From NCBI RefSeq assembly GCF_000969445.1, contig NZ_JZEY01000054.1, positions 806,001 to 870,000 of the forward strand: a DNA stretch of 64,000 bases. Reading direction: 5' to 3'. Below, in pieces: positions 30,340-40,326 of this stretch (positions within the stretch are counted from its first letter, which is position 1; each line of letters begins with the position of its first letter). Both the position numbers and the translations under genes were made by a program. A model generated the notes under the pieces. It did not search any database, was not told where the DNA came from, and saw only the letters and a program-made list of their open reading frames with translations. This DNA comes from Devosia chinhatensis (GTDB taxonomy: Bacteria > Pseudomonadota > Alphaproteobacteria > Rhizobiales > Devosiaceae).

Positions 30340-31409
30340 GCCTGCAGCGCCTCCTGCACTGGCCTGCGCGGCCGGAAGCGTATGGCCAGCACCATGGCGG
30401 AAATCAGGATCAGAAGGATTGCGCCGGTTCCCGTGCCCAGCGGGCTGTAGGAGCCGATGCCGCGCTCGGCAAAGCCCACCAGCAGGACCACGGCCTCGAG
30501 GGGCAGACGGAACCGGGCCCGCCGCCCGCTGGGAAAGCCCGCTATGGCCAGCACGAACAGGCAGAGACCGATCACCCGCAGGGCTTCGGCGCTGCGGTTC
30601 AGCAGCAGGGTCACCGCTTCGGGCGACCATTCCCCTGATGAAAGGCCGCTGCCCAGCAGCTCGAAACTGTTCCGTTCCAGCAACGGATTGACGAAGGCCG
30701 TCTGCTGGCTGAGGCTTTCGACATTGATGTCGTAACGGGCAAATCGGATTTCCGAATAGCGGCCGTCGTCGGCGCTGTATTGCAGCGTGCCATTCTGGAG
30801 TTGCAGAATGTATTCGTCGTCCAGCGCCATGACGCGCGCCGATTCGGCGATATAGGTGCGGCGCGTCTCGGGGTCGCGCCGATCATCGGCGAAGAATTCC
30901 GAAATCAGCCCGCCATCCTCGCGGCCACCGATCAGCAGCACCACGCCCGGCGTCACCTGGGTGAAGCGATTGGGCTTGAGCGTCGAGCTGACGAGGTCTG
31001 CCGCAATGCTCGATGACAGCACGTTGAGCTGCCGGTTTGCCCAGGGCTCGGCCACATGCGCCAGCAGCATGGCCACGAGCGAGCCTGCCGCCATGGTCGA
31101 CAGGGTGGCGCGCCAGAGGCCGGAGAGGCCGTGCGAGGTATGGATGATGTGCAGCTCATGGCTGTTCTGCAGGGCCATCAGCGCCCGCACCATGCCGATG
31201 CCCACACAGATATAGAAGAACGACAAGGCCAGCGGCGGCATGGTGTAGAGCGCCTGCAGGGCCAGCGTGCCGAAGCCCTGTCCCTTGACCGACACCACCT
31301 CGAAGGAGCGCAGGCAATTGACCAGCCAGAGCAGCACGCACACGATTCCGAACAGGATCATGGCGTCCACGGCGAACAGGCGGGTCAGATAGGCAGTGAG
31401 CTTTCTCAT
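30336..31409 (-). CDS. lptF: LPS export ABC transporter permease LptF
   Basis: This 357-aa YjgP/YjgQ permease is the partner of LptG. N-terminal helices include AMILFGIVCVLLWLVNCLRS; the coupling-helix region ALMALQNSHELHII is near residue 80. The longer upstream frame is rejected, and ATG 31409 gives the normal length. holC is divergent, starting 82 bases away. Confidence 0.87.
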   Translation of the reverse strand: MRKLTAYLTRLFAVDAMILFGIVCVLLWLVNCLRSFEVVSVKGQGFGTLALQALYTMPPLALSFFYICVGIGMVRALMALQNSHELHIIHTSHGLSGLWRATLSTMAAGSLVAMLLAHVAEPWANRQLNVLSSSIAADLVSSTLKPNRFTQVTPGVVLLIGGREDGGLISEFFADDRRDPETRRTYIAESARVMALDDEYILQLQNGTLQYSADDGRYSEIRFARYDINVESLSQQTAFVNPLLERNSFELLGSGLSSGEWSPEAVTLLLNRSAEALRVIGLCLFVLAIAGFPSGRRARFRLPLEAVVLLVGFAERGIGSYSPLGTGTGAILLILISAMVLAIRFRPRRPVQEALQA

Positions 31410-31490
31410 GGCGGCGCACCTTGGTGCAGTTTGCGCCGCCAGACAATCCCGGCGCTGGTGGAAGTCTTGGGCGCAGGCTAAGATGCGTTC

Positions 31491-31937
31491 ATGGCTGAAG
31501 TGCTCTTCTATCACCTCGAATCGCGCCCATTGGAGGCCGTCATTCCCCTGCTTCTCGAAAAAACGCTGGAGCGCGGCTGGCGTGCCGTGGTCGAGGTCGG
31601 TTCCCCCGAACGGGCAGAGGCGCTGGACGCCCATCTCTGGACCTTTCGCGACGACAGTTTCCTGCCCCACGGGCTCGCCGGAGACGAAACCGACGCCCAT
31701 CAGCCCATCCTTCTGACCACTGCTTCCGACAATCCAAACGGCGCCAATGTGCGCTTCTTTGTCGATCGCGCCGTCCCGCAATCGTCCGAGGGCTATGATC
31801 GCCTCGTCTTCATGTTCTCGGGCCACGACCCCGATGCCCTGGCCGAGGCACGCCTTGCCTGGCGGGCCATGCGCGAGGGCAACGACGTCACCTATTGGCA
31901 ACAGGAAGACAGCGGACGCTGGGTGAAAAAAGCATGA
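31491..31937 (+). CDS. holC: DNA polymerase III chi subunit
   Basis: The 148-aa protein starts with AEVLFYHLESRPLEAVIPLLLEK, then the GWRAVVEV strand and DAHLWTFRDDSFLPHG, the standard HolC pattern. Chi links the clamp loader to SSB. Its stop overlaps the YitT-family start by four bases. Confidence 0.92.
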   Translation: MAEVLFYHLESRPLEAVIPLLLEKTLERGWRAVVEVGSPERAEALDAHLWTFRDDSFLPHGLAGDETDAHQPILLTTASDNPNGANVRFFVDRAVPQSSEGYDRLVFMFSGHDPDALAEARLAWRAMREGNDVTYWQQEDSGRWVKKA

Positions 31938-32551
31938 CGCCCGACCTTTCCTCGCCCAGCCATCACCGCTGGTACGAAGACATCTTCGCCATCTTCATCG
32001 GCACGACGCTGGTGTCGCTGGGCATCGCCTTTTACGCCGAGGCGCAATTGGCCACCGGCAGCACGGCCGGGCTTGCGCTGCTTCTGCAATATGCCACCGG
32101 TATTCCCTTCGGCTTGCTCTTTTTCGGCATCAACCTGCCGTTCTACGCGCTGGCCTTCCTGCGCATGGGCCTGCCCTTTGCGCTCAAGACCATTGCCAGC
32201 GTGGCGCTGGTATCGCTCTTTGCGGGTCAGGTGCCCGGCTGGATCGGCATCGAACGCATCGAGCCGCTCTTTGCGGCCCTTGCCGGCGGCGGGCTGATCG
32301 GGCTGGGCATACTGTCGCTCTTCCGCCACAAGGCCAGTGTCGGCGGCATCAATATCCTGGCGCTCTTTCTTCAGGATAATTTCGGCATCCGCGCCGGCTA
32401 TTTTCAGCTCGGCGTGGATGCCTGCATTCTCGTGGCGGCCTTCTTCATCCTGCCCTTTGATCGCGTGCTCTATTCGATCCTGGGCGCTTTGGTGCTCAAC
32501 ATGATCATCGCGCTCAACCACCGGCGCGACCGCTATGTGGGTTTCAGTTAG
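31934..32551 (+). CDS. YitT family membrane protein
   Basis: This 205-aa protein has five or six helices and the YitT motifs: GIAFYAEAQLATGSTAGLALLL, GGGLIGLGI and KASVGGINILALFLQD. Family function is unknown. Translationally coupled to holC through ATGA. Its 3' end overlaps by eight bases the convergent DUF4344 gene. Confidence 0.82.
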   Translation: MTPDLSSPSHHRWYEDIFAIFIGTTLVSLGIAFYAEAQLATGSTAGLALLLQYATGIPFGLLFFGINLPFYALAFLRMGLPFALKTIASVALVSLFAGQVPGWIGIERIEPLFAALAGGGLIGLGILSLFRHKASVGGINILALFLQDNFGIRAGYFQLGVDACILVAAFFILPFDRVLYSILGALVLNMIIALNHRRDRYVGFS

Positions 32552-33368
32552 CCGTGTCGCCCCATCCGACGATGTCGTAGAGGTACATGTAGAACATCTG
32601 CTCGGCCAGCTCGTAACAATAGATCACCTCGCTGTCGCTGGGACTGTAGAAGGCATTGGCCTCTCCGCATTGGGTAGCGCGGAACGTCACCTTGCCCGGC
32701 AGGTTGAAGCTCGCGGCCACGGTGTCGGCGGCATAGTCCATTATCCCCGAGGTCTTGAGCGCCTCGGCAAAATCCTCGTATTCCCCGGCATCCTCGTAGA
32801 CCACTTCCACCTGTGAGACGTCATCGCCCTCGATCAGGTAGGGGTCGAGCAGCTTCATCCATGAGGTGAAGGCCTGTTCATAGGTATAGCCGCATGCTTC
32901 CTGCTGCTCGGCGTCGATCTCGTAGATATCGGCGGTTTCCCCAAAGGCCTCGGGGTCCTTGCCCACCATCATGCACACCATGGCATAGGCGCGCTGGATA
33001 TCGAGGCTATGGTCCGAATAATAGGAGAACTCGTCCACGCCCGACCCCGTCGAATTGACGGCGTTGAAATACCAGCCATCGGCGGCGTTGATCAGAGCAT
33101 CGTAGCTGTCCTCAGCCTCGTCGAATTCGAGCAGCCAGATCGTGGCCAGCGCGTCGACCGCATCTTCTTCCTTGCCCAGCACCGGCAGGCCCAGTTCGCC
33201 CACCAGCATGTGCCCGATCTCGTGATACATCGTGAACGCCGCGTCATGCATGGCGAAGGTCATGGCCTCGCCCAGAATTTCGGCATCCGCGTCGTCCTGC
33301 GCATGGGCTGGCGCAGCGCCAAGTCCCAGGCACAAAAAAGCGGCCGCAGCCGCAAGTTTCAGCGTCAT
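32544..33368 (-). CDS. Secreted DUF4344 putative zinc metallopeptidase
   Basis: The precursor is about 274 aa with a signal peptide (MTLKLAAAAAFLCLGLG, cut after AHA). A zinc-peptidase-like HEIGH motif (about 65-69) is followed by GKEEDAVD, whose acidic residues could be the third ligand. Conserved cysteines (VCMMVG, EACGYTY, QCGEANAFY, YCYE) suggest disulfides. No substrate is known for DUF4344. Start could also be the ATG at 33377. It is a paralogue of the next gene. Confidence 0.75.
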   Translation of the reverse strand: MTLKLAAAAAFLCLGLGAAPAHAQDDADAEILGEAMTFAMHDAAFTMYHEIGHMLVGELGLPVLGKEEDAVDALATIWLLEFDEAEDSYDALINAADGWYFNAVNSTGSGVDEFSYYSDHSLDIQRAYAMVCMMVGKDPEAFGETADIYEIDAEQQEACGYTYEQAFTSWMKLLDPYLIEGDDVSQVEVVYEDAGEYEDFAEALKTSGIMDYAADTVAASFNLPGKVTFRATQCGEANAFYSPSDSEVIYCYELAEQMFYMYLYDIVGWGDTAN

Positions 33369-33410
33369 GGATTTCATTCCCTCACACAGCGCCCCCGCTG
33401 CGCACATGCC

Positions 33411-34214
33411 CTATTTCCGGCTGATCTCGGGCAATTCGTCAACATACATTTGCAGGAAATCCTGCACCAGTTCGTAGCAGAAGATCACCTCGACCGTTTC
33501 GGGGTCATAGAATGCATTGGGCTCGCCACAGCGCCGCGCGGTGAACTTGACGCGACCCTCCATGCGATAACCGCGCCGGACCTCCTCGGCCACGCTGTCA
33601 AAGATGCCGCTGCTGCGGAAGATCCGTTCCGCCGTGCGCAGCCGCTGCCCGCCATTGTGGTATCGCACGTCCACCTGTGTGCCCGTTCCCGGATTGTCGA
33701 GCAAAGCCCGCATCGAGCGATCGAGCACCTCATAGTCGAAATGGCAGCTGCGCTGGCGATCCGCCTGCATCGAGTAGGAGTTGGCCACCGGGCGAAATGC
33801 CGGGCCATCCGCGCCCACCATCAGGCAGACGATCTGCATCGAGCGATGCCGGTCGGGCGTATAGCCGGCGGCATAATCTTCGTCGTCATAGGCGTCGCCA
33901 TAGATCTTGCCCGAGATCATCCAGCCTGACGCTGCGTCTTCCAGCGCCTGATTGGCGTCCGGCGTACGCTTTTGCAGCAGCATCCAGGTCGCCATGTTGT
34001 CCGCCGCATCCTCCTCCCGGCCGAGCAGCGGCAGCTTTAGCCGGTCGATCAGCAGGTGCCCCACCTCGTGATAGAGCGTGAAGAGGCTGTTATTGACCGC
34101 AAAGCGCAGCGTGTCGGCGCGCTCGCTCTTGGACAATCCGGCCAGCGGATCAGCCTGGGCCGGCCCGGCCAGGGCCAGCATGAGGGCCGTGACGATCAGG
34201 AACAGACGCCGCAT
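33411..34214 (-). CDS. Second secreted DUF4344 putative zinc metallopeptidase
   Basis: This 267-aa precursor begins with signal peptide MRRLFLIVTALMLALAGPA (GGAGGG Shine-Dalgarno before ATG 34214). It has HEVGH (about 63-67), GREEDAADNMATW, the Cys-containing IVCLMVG, RSCHFDY, CGEPNAFYDPETVEVIFCYE, in the same order as the downstream gene. The two are tandem duplicates 42 bases apart with clearly diverged sequence. Confidence 0.75.
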   Translation of the reverse strand: MRRLFLIVTALMLALAGPAQADPLAGLSKSERADTLRFAVNNSLFTLYHEVGHLLIDRLKLPLLGREEDAADNMATWMLLQKRTPDANQALEDAASGWMISGKIYGDAYDDEDYAAGYTPDRHRSMQIVCLMVGADGPAFRPVANSYSMQADRQRSCHFDYEVLDRSMRALLDNPGTGTQVDVRYHNGGQRLRTAERIFRSSGIFDSVAEEVRRGYRMEGRVKFTARRCGEPNAFYDPETVEVIFCYELVQDFLQMYVDELPEISRK

Positions 34215-34325
34215 CTTTGCCCTCCAGGTCAGTCCCGCCAGCAAAGGCCAGAGGGGCATCGCCTGTCAACGACCTCTCGGGCTTTTGGTAAAGCCTGTGG
34301 GCAGAGCGCCCCAGTCCCGCCTGCC

Positions 34326-36197
34326 TCAGGCCCTTTCGGCCTCTTCGAGCTCCGCGCTCAGTTCCAGCCAGGTTTCCTCGATGGCCTCGAGATCGCTGCC
34401 GAACCGGGCCTTGTCCTTGCCCAGGGCGATCATTCTGTCCGGTGGCCCGTTATAGACCTTGGGATCGTTGAGTTGCGCCTCGATCTTGTCGATTTCGGTG
34501 CGCAGCCGTTTCATCTTGGTCTCGGCATCGCTGATGGACTTCTTGAGTGGGGCCAGCTCAGCCCGCCGCGCCGCCGCTTCCTGCCGCGATTGCTTGCGCT
34601 CTCCGGACGCTGTCGCGCCATTCCCCTTGCTGTCCTTGCCCGAAGTGATGCTGCGCTGATAGCTGTCGAGATCCTCGTCGAGCTCGCGGATCGTGCCGTT
34701 CTCGGCGATCCACAGCGTGTCGCAGGTCGCCTCGATCAGGTGCCGGTCGTGGCTGATGATCAGCACTGCCCCCTGGTAGTCGTTGAGCGCATAGACCAGA
34801 GCGTCACGGCTATCGATATCCAGATGGTTGGTCGGTTCGTCGAGGATCATCATCGAGGGCCCCGAAAAGGTGATGAGCCCCATCAGCAGCCGCGCCCGCT
34901 CGCCGCCCGAAAGGCTCTTGGCCTTGGTATCCATGCGGCTCGTGGTCAGCCCCATCTGCGCGAGCCGGCTGCGTCGCTTGGCCTCGCTGTCGAGCGGCAT
35001 CAGCTCGGTGACGTGCTCCAGCGGCGTCTGCTCGGGCTTGAGCTTGTCCATCTGGTGCTGGGCGAAATGGGCGATATTGAGCTTCTTGTTGATCTTGAGG
35101 CTGCCGTCGATCACCCCGATATCGCCCGCTAGGAGCTTGGCGAAGGTTGACTTGCCGTTGCCGTTGACCCCGATCAGGGCGATGCGGGCATCCGGGTCGA
35201 TGCGTTGGGTGACATTGCGCAGGATCACCGTGTCGCCATAGCCGGTCGATACGCCGTCGAGCGTGATCATAGGGGTCGGCAAGTCCACCTTGGGCTGCTG
35301 GAACTGGAACGGGGCGGCATGTTCGTCGAACATGGCCTCCGGCGGCTTCAGCTTTTCGATCATCTTGACGCGCGCCTGCGCCTGCTTGGCCTTGGTCGCC
35401 TTGGCCTTGAAGCGGTCCACGAACTTCTGCAGATGCGCGATCTGGTCGAGCGTTTTCTCGCGGCTCTTGTTGTTGAGCTCCATCTGCATGCGGCGCGTTT
35501 CTTCGAACGTGTCGTAATTGCCTTTGTAGAAGGTCAGCTTCTTGTGCTCGAGATGCACGATCGAGTTGACCGCCTTGTTGAGCAGGTCACGGTCGTGGCT
35601 GATGAGAAAGACGGTGTAGGGGTAGGTGGCCAGGTATTTCTCCAGCCATAGCGTGCCTTCGAGATCGAGATAATTGGTCGGTTCGTCCAGCAGCAGCAGG
35701 TCGGGCTGGCTGAACAGCACGGCGGCCAGCGCCACCCGCATCCGCCAGCCGCCCGACAACTGCCGTGTCGGGGCGTTTTGCCGGTCCTGCTCGAAGCCCA
35801 GACCCTTGAGAATGGACGAGGCGCGCGCCTCGGCCGTGTGCGCGTCGATATCGGCCAGCCGCGTATAGATCTCGCCGATCCGGTCGGGATCGGTCGCAGT
35901 CTCGGCTTCCGCCATCAGCGCCGTGCGCTCCTTGTCGGCGGCCAGCACCACGTCCAGCACGGTTTCGTCGCCGGCAGGGGCTTCCTGTGCGACCGCGCCG
36001 ATCCGCGCCTTCTTGTTGACCTCGATCGAGCCGCTATCGGCCCCGATATGGCCCTGGATCAGGTGGAACAGCGTGGTCTTGCCTGTGCCGTTCTTGCCCA
36101 CGAAGCCGGCCTTGGCGCCGTCCGGCAAGACAAAGCTCGCCTCGTCCAGCAGCACGCGCCCCTGGATACGATAGGTGAGGTTATTGATGCTCAACAT
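34326..36197 (-). CDS. ABC-F family ATPase (YheS/Uup type)
   Basis: The 623-aa soluble protein has two ABC domains. The first has Walker A GKNGTGKTT (34-42) and LSGGWRMR; the second has GVNGNGKST (about 345), SLSGGERAR and DEPTNHLD. The interdomain linker (about 240-300) is Lys/Arg-rich, as in ABC-F translation factors. A C-terminal coiled coil (about 540-623) resembles Uup/YheS. It has no transmembrane helices. Role: ribosome rescue or assembly, inferred from family. Confidence 0.88.
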   Translation of the reverse strand: MLSINNLTYRIQGRVLLDEASFVLPDGAKAGFVGKNGTGKTTLFHLIQGHIGADSGSIEVNKKARIGAVAQEAPAGDETVLDVVLAADKERTALMAEAETATDPDRIGEIYTRLADIDAHTAEARASSILKGLGFEQDRQNAPTRQLSGGWRMRVALAAVLFSQPDLLLLDEPTNYLDLEGTLWLEKYLATYPYTVFLISHDRDLLNKAVNSIVHLEHKKLTFYKGNYDTFEETRRMQMELNNKSREKTLDQIAHLQKFVDRFKAKATKAKQAQARVKMIEKLKPPEAMFDEHAAPFQFQQPKVDLPTPMITLDGVSTGYGDTVILRNVTQRIDPDARIALIGVNGNGKSTFAKLLAGDIGVIDGSLKINKKLNIAHFAQHQMDKLKPEQTPLEHVTELMPLDSEAKRRSRLAQMGLTTSRMDTKAKSLSGGERARLLMGLITFSGPSMMILDEPTNHLDIDSRDALVYALNDYQGAVLIISHDRHLIEATCDTLWIAENGTIRELDEDLDSYQRSITSGKDSKGNGATASGERKQSRQEAAARRAELAPLKKSISDAETKMKRLRTEIDKIEAQLNDPKVYNGPPDRMIALGKDKARFGSDLEAIEETWLELSAELEEAERA

Positions 36198-36389
36198 GGC
36201 GACGGACCGATCTGCTGGCGTCGACCCCGCGCGCGCCTTCGGGGCAGGGGACGCATGAATTTGTTGCCCGAGGAATTAGGGGCTTGCTGCCCATAAGGCA
36301 ACCGCCCGACACGCTCCTGCCGGATTTGCCGCGCATCCATTTGGGCGGGGCGGACGTTTCAAGCAAAAATCTGCAACAAGGAAAATGTT

Positions 36390-36812
36390 ATGCGCTCCAG
36401 TCTTTTTGCCCTTGCCGCCGTATCGGCCGTTCTCATCGCTGCGCCTGCCCTGGCCCAGGATCAGTCTGGCGCCGCGAGCCCGGCCACAAACGCTCCGGCC
36501 GAGCAGACCCTGCGCCTCGACGACCTCGATGCCACCCGCATCAATCCCAATCAGATCACCATCGAGTTCGAATATGATGGCGGCGCCTGCGAACAGGTCG
36601 GTCCTGCCGAAGTGGGCGAGCTGGTGGACGGCACTCTTGCCGTGACCTTCCCGACCATCTCCACAGCCGAAGTCTGCACCATGCAGGTGGTCGAGATCGA
36701 AGTCGAACAGACCATCGAGGCCGAGCATATCGTCTCCAGGGTCGACGTGACGCTGACCCGTCCGGACGGGTCTGTGCTGGCGACCGGCACGACCGACGTC
36801 GACCACGACTAA
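36390..36812 (+). CDS. Secreted protein of unknown function
   Basis: A 140-aa precursor with a signal peptide (RSSLFALAAVSAVLIAAPALA, cut before QDQS). The mature part is Asp/Glu/Thr-rich, predicted mainly beta, and has two cysteines (GGACEQV and AEVCTMQV) that could form a disulfide. I do not recognise a domain. It lies between the divergent ABC-F gene and ndk. Confidence 0.6.
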   Translation: MRSSLFALAAVSAVLIAAPALAQDQSGAASPATNAPAEQTLRLDDLDATRINPNQITIEFEYDGGACEQVGPAEVGELVDGTLAVTFPTISTAEVCTMQVVEIEVEQTIEAEHIVSRVDVTLTRPDGSVLATGTTDVDHD

Positions 36813-37019
36813 AGCTGGACTGCCTGCATCCAGAACCCTTATTGCCCGGCTTGTCCGGGCAATGCCTTTTCAGCATGCGATCAAATGGACCATCGGGACG
36901 AGCCCGGCGGTGACGCCGACAGAAAGTTGGTGGCTGGCCCGATCCAGCTGTCTTGCGTCTGGCACATGTCCCCGCTAAAAGGCCCCACCTTTCCCAAGCT
37001 AATGCAGGATATGACCGCC

Positions 37020-37442
37020 ATGGCGATCGAACGCACCTTCTCCATCATCAAGCCCGATGCCGTCCGCCGCAACCTGATCGGCAAGATCCTCACCAAGTTC
37101 GAGGAAGCTGGTCTCCGCCCGATCGCCCTCAAGAAGATCCACATGACCCGCGCCCAGGCCGAAGGCTTCTACGCGGTCCACAAGGAACGCCCCTTCTTCG
37201 GCGAACTCGTCGAGCAGATGATCGCGTCCCCGGTCGTCGTTCAGGTTCTCGAAGGCGAAGGCGCGATCCTCAAGAACCGTGAGATCATGGGCGCCACCAA
37301 CCCGGAAAACGCAGCTGAAGGCACCATCCGCAAGGAATTTGCCCTGTCCGTCGGCGAAAACTCGGTCCACGGTTCCGACGCCCCGGAAACCGCTGCCCAG
37401 GAAATCAAGTACTTCTTCAGCGACGAAGAACTCGTCGGGTGA
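37020..37442 (+). CDS. ndk: Nucleoside diphosphate kinase
   Basis: Transfers phosphate among NTPs through a phosphohistidine. The 140-aa protein has IIKPDAV (9-15) and the catalytic His117 in NSVHGSD, the exact family motif. The usual length picks ATG 37020; a nearby ATG at 37011 would add three residues. Confidence 0.96.
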   Translation: MAIERTFSIIKPDAVRRNLIGKILTKFEEAGLRPIALKKIHMTRAQAEGFYAVHKERPFFGELVEQMIASPVVVQVLEGEGAILKNREIMGATNPENAAEGTIRKEFALSVGENSVHGSDAPETAAQEIKYFFSDEELVG

Positions 37443-37557
37443 GATCCGACGGCTGGCTCTAGCCAGCCGGCAGATCGCTCCGGTGAAGCGATCTGAGGGA
37501 CGAACGCCCTGAGCCATGCGAAGGGCCGGAGCGATCTTTCCTCCACCACTCAATACC

Positions 37558-37582
37558 AGGCCGCCCGCCGGGCGGCCTTTTT
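37558..37582 (+). terminator. Terminator after ndk
   Basis: Arms AGGCCGCCC and GGGCGGCCT around a 3-base loop, then TTTTT. Two further inverted repeats lie upstream in the same gap (CGGCTGGCT/AGCCAGCCG and CAGATCGCT/AGCGATCTG, 37,449-37,494), which may stabilise the ndk transcript. Confidence 0.88.
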
Positions 37583-37731
37583 GCTTGTTCGTGCTATAGT
37601 GACGCGAACTTTTCCCGGGTTAGTCCACCGAGCTGGCGAAAACCCATTGATGGAACACCACTTTCTTGTCGGAGCATCCCGCATTGCGTCGGGGCACGGC
37701 ACCATGGTGTCCCCGCTCCGAAAGAACGATA

Positions 37732-39681
37732 GTGTCTCTGCCTGAAACCATTCTGCCCCCGATTGCCCGTGCCCTCGATGCCAAGGGTTACGCCGAACTC
37801 ACTCCAGTCCAGTCCGCGGTCATCGAAGACAATACCGCCGGTCGCGACCTGCTCGTTTCCGCCCAGACCGGCTCGGGCAAGACCGTTGCCTTCGGCATGG
37901 CCATCGCGCCGACCCTCTTGGGCGAGGCCGAAATGCTGCCGCCGCCCGGCGCGCCGCTGGCCCTCGTGATCGCTCCGACGCGCGAACTGGCCATGCAGGT
38001 GCAGCGCGAGCTGACCTGGCTCTATGCCGAAACCGGCGCGCAGACTGCCCAGGGCGTTGGCGGCATGGATCAGCGCACCGAGCGCCGGGCGCTTGAACGC
38101 GGCGCCCATATCGTCGTCGGTACGCCCGGTCGCCTGCGCGATCACATTACCCGCGGCGCTCTGGACATGTCGGCCTTGCGCGCCGTCGTGCTCGACGAGG
38201 CCGATGAAATGCTCGACCTCGGCTTCCGCGAAGATCTCGAATTCATCCTCGCCGCTGCGCCTGAGGATCGCCGCACCCTGTTGTTCTCGGCCACTGTGCC
38301 CAAGCCGATCGCCGAACTGGCCAAGACCTTCCAGAAGAACGCCCTGCGCATCACGGCCGCCAGCACCGGCCAGCAGCATGCCGATATCGAATACAAGCTC
38401 ATGTCGGTGCCCGCTGCCGAGCGCGAAAATGCGGTCATCAACACGCTGCTCTGGTATGACAGCACCAACACCATCGTCTTTGCCTCTACCCGCGAGGCGG
38501 TCAAGCATCTCTCGGCGCGCCTGCACAATCGCGGCTTCGACGTCGTCACCCTCTCCGGCGAGTTGACCCAGGCCGAGCGCACCAATGCCCTGCAATCCAT
38601 GCGCGATGGCCGGGCCCGCATCTGCGTGGCCACCGACGTGGCGGCGCGCGGTATCGATCTGCCCAATCTCGACCTTGTCATTCACGCCGATCTGCCGATG
38701 AATGCCGAAACCCTGCTGCACCGCTCTGGCCGCACTGGCCGGGCAGGGCGCAAGGGCACCTGCGTGGTCATCGCGCCCGCCCATCGCAAGCGCGTCGCGC
38801 TTTCGATCCTGCGAACAGCCAAGATTGAGGCCGAGAACATCGCGCCGCCCAGCGCCGAGGCCATCGACGCCCGCTATCGCGAAACCATTCTCACCAATGC
38901 CCTGCTCAGCGATCCGGTTACCGAGGACGAGCAGCCCAGCATTGCGAGCCTTGTCGAAAAGTGGCCGGCCGAAGCGCTGGCCGCAGCCTATCTGCGCATG
39001 CAGCTGGCCGCGCGCCCTGTTCCCGAGGACGTCACCGCCACCGCAGACGATTCCGGCGACCGTTCGCCCCGCACCCGCGATGCCTTTGCCGGCGGCTCCT
39101 GGTTCAAGGTCACTATCGGTCGCAAGCAGCGCGCTGAGCCGCGCTGGCTTCTGCCGATGATCTGCAAGGCCGGTGGCGTTACCAAGTCGGCCATCGGGTC
39201 GATCCGCATCTTCGACACCGAGACCCATTTCGAGGTCGCTGCCGACAAGGTGGACTCCTTCCTGCGTTCGGTTGGCAAGAACGGCACCGGCGAGCGCGGC
39301 GTGCATATTTCGTCCATCGATGGCCCCGGCGAGCGCCAGGAGCGCCCTCAATCCAAGCGTCGTCCGCCCGGCCCCCCGGAAAAGTACGATCCGATGGCTC
39401 CGCGTCCCGAGCGCGCCGACCGCAAGCAGCGTTACGGCTCGTCAAGCCTGCGTCCCGACGATTTCGAACAGCCCGGCGAGCGTCCGTCCACACGGCCTGC
39501 GGAGCAGCCCGGCGAACACGTCACCATTCGCCCGGCAAAATCGGCCAAATCAGCAAAGCCGGTCTCCAAGGACAAGGGCAAGCCGAAATGGTCCAAACCC
39601 ACGGCCGAAGGCGATGCCCGTCCTCCCAAGAAGAAGGCCGCCAAGCCCAAGGACCACAAGAAGACCCGCGCTGTCGACTGA
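37732..39681 (+). CDS. DEAD-box RNA helicase with DbpA-type RNA-binding domain
   Basis: From GTG 37732 the protein has 649 aa. Motifs: Q-motif LTPVQ, AQTGSGKT (44-51), DEAD (about 155), SAT, and HRSGRTGRAG (about 332). A DbpA/CsdA-like RNA-binding domain follows (about 450-525, WFKVTIGRKQRAEPRWLL), then a Pro/Lys-rich basic tail ending in KKAAKPKDHKKTRAVD. Likely role is rRNA processing or cold adaptation. The start is uncertain; a longer frame opens at 37666. Confidence 0.87.
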   Translation: MSLPETILPPIARALDAKGYAELTPVQSAVIEDNTAGRDLLVSAQTGSGKTVAFGMAIAPTLLGEAEMLPPPGAPLALVIAPTRELAMQVQRELTWLYAETGAQTAQGVGGMDQRTERRALERGAHIVVGTPGRLRDHITRGALDMSALRAVVLDEADEMLDLGFREDLEFILAAAPEDRRTLLFSATVPKPIAELAKTFQKNALRITAASTGQQHADIEYKLMSVPAAERENAVINTLLWYDSTNTIVFASTREAVKHLSARLHNRGFDVVTLSGELTQAERTNALQSMRDGRARICVATDVAARGIDLPNLDLVIHADLPMNAETLLHRSGRTGRAGRKGTCVVIAPAHRKRVALSILRTAKIEAENIAPPSAEAIDARYRETILTNALLSDPVTEDEQPSIASLVEKWPAEALAAAYLRMQLAARPVPEDVTATADDSGDRSPRTRDAFAGGSWFKVTIGRKQRAEPRWLLPMICKAGGVTKSAIGSIRIFDTETHFEVAADKVDSFLRSVGKNGTGERGVHISSIDGPGERQERPQSKRRPPGPPEKYDPMAPRPERADRKQRYGSSSLRPDDFEQPGERPSTRPAEQPGEHVTIRPAKSAKSAKPVSKDKGKPKWSKPTAEGDARPPKKKAAKPKDHKKTRAVD

Positions 39682-39707
39682 GATATTTCGCCGTCGAAGG
39701 GGTGCGA

Positions 39708-40325
39708 TTAGGCCGCAACGCCTGATTTCGCCCCCTTCGGCGACAGAGCGTCGATTTCGGCGGCATATTTTTCCGTCGCCGCCTCAATGCCGTCCGTCCA
39801 GGTGGAGAACCGCTTGAGCAGCGGCACGAAGGCGGCCACGTCCTCGGCCGGCCAGGTGCCGAGGAAATCGCCCATGATTAGGTATTTATAGGCGCGCACG
39901 GCATCCACGACGGCGCGGCCCTGTTCTGTCAGCGCGATGATTGTGCGCCGCGCATCGGCTTGGCTCACGGCCCGCTGGGCAAAGCCCTCTTCCACCATTT
40001 CGCTGACCAGCCGGCTCGCCCGCGATGGGTCGATCCCCAGCCGCTCGGCCACGCTGGCCACCATGGTTTCCCCCATGACCTCGCCGAATTCGGGGGCAGG
40101 GCCCTCGATAGCCACCAGCACATCGAACTGGGCCAGGTCGATGCCGATCCGCAGGTCCACCAGCGCCTTGTGCCCCAGTTCGCGTTTCATCGCCCGGCGT
40201 CGCCATTGCTGCAGCATTCCGTCGATATCCATCACCGCCTCGGCCGTGGCCGCGCCGATGCCGGCCTTGCGGAGCAGGGCGTTCAGTTCGGATTTGTCAC
40301 TCAAAGGCATGGCAGACCCCGCCAT
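39708..40325 (-). CDS. MarR family transcriptional regulator
   Basis: This 205-aa protein has a winged helix-turn-helix: TMVASVAERLGIDPSRASRLVSEMVEEGF as the recognition region (about 85-113) and then the wing QADARRTIIALTEQG. It is divergent from an EmrB/QacA-type MFS exporter and most likely represses it and itself. A start at ATG 40310 is also possible. Confidence 0.87.
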   Translation of the reverse strand: MAGSAMPLSDKSELNALLRKAGIGAATAEAVMDIDGMLQQWRRRAMKRELGHKALVDLRIGIDLAQFDVLVAIEGPAPEFGEVMGETMVASVAERLGIDPSRASRLVSEMVEEGFAQRAVSQADARRTIIALTEQGRAVVDAVRAYKYLIMGDFLGTWPAEDVAAFVPLLKRFSTWTDGIEAATEKYAAEIDALSPKGAKSGVAA

Positions 40326-40326
40326 T

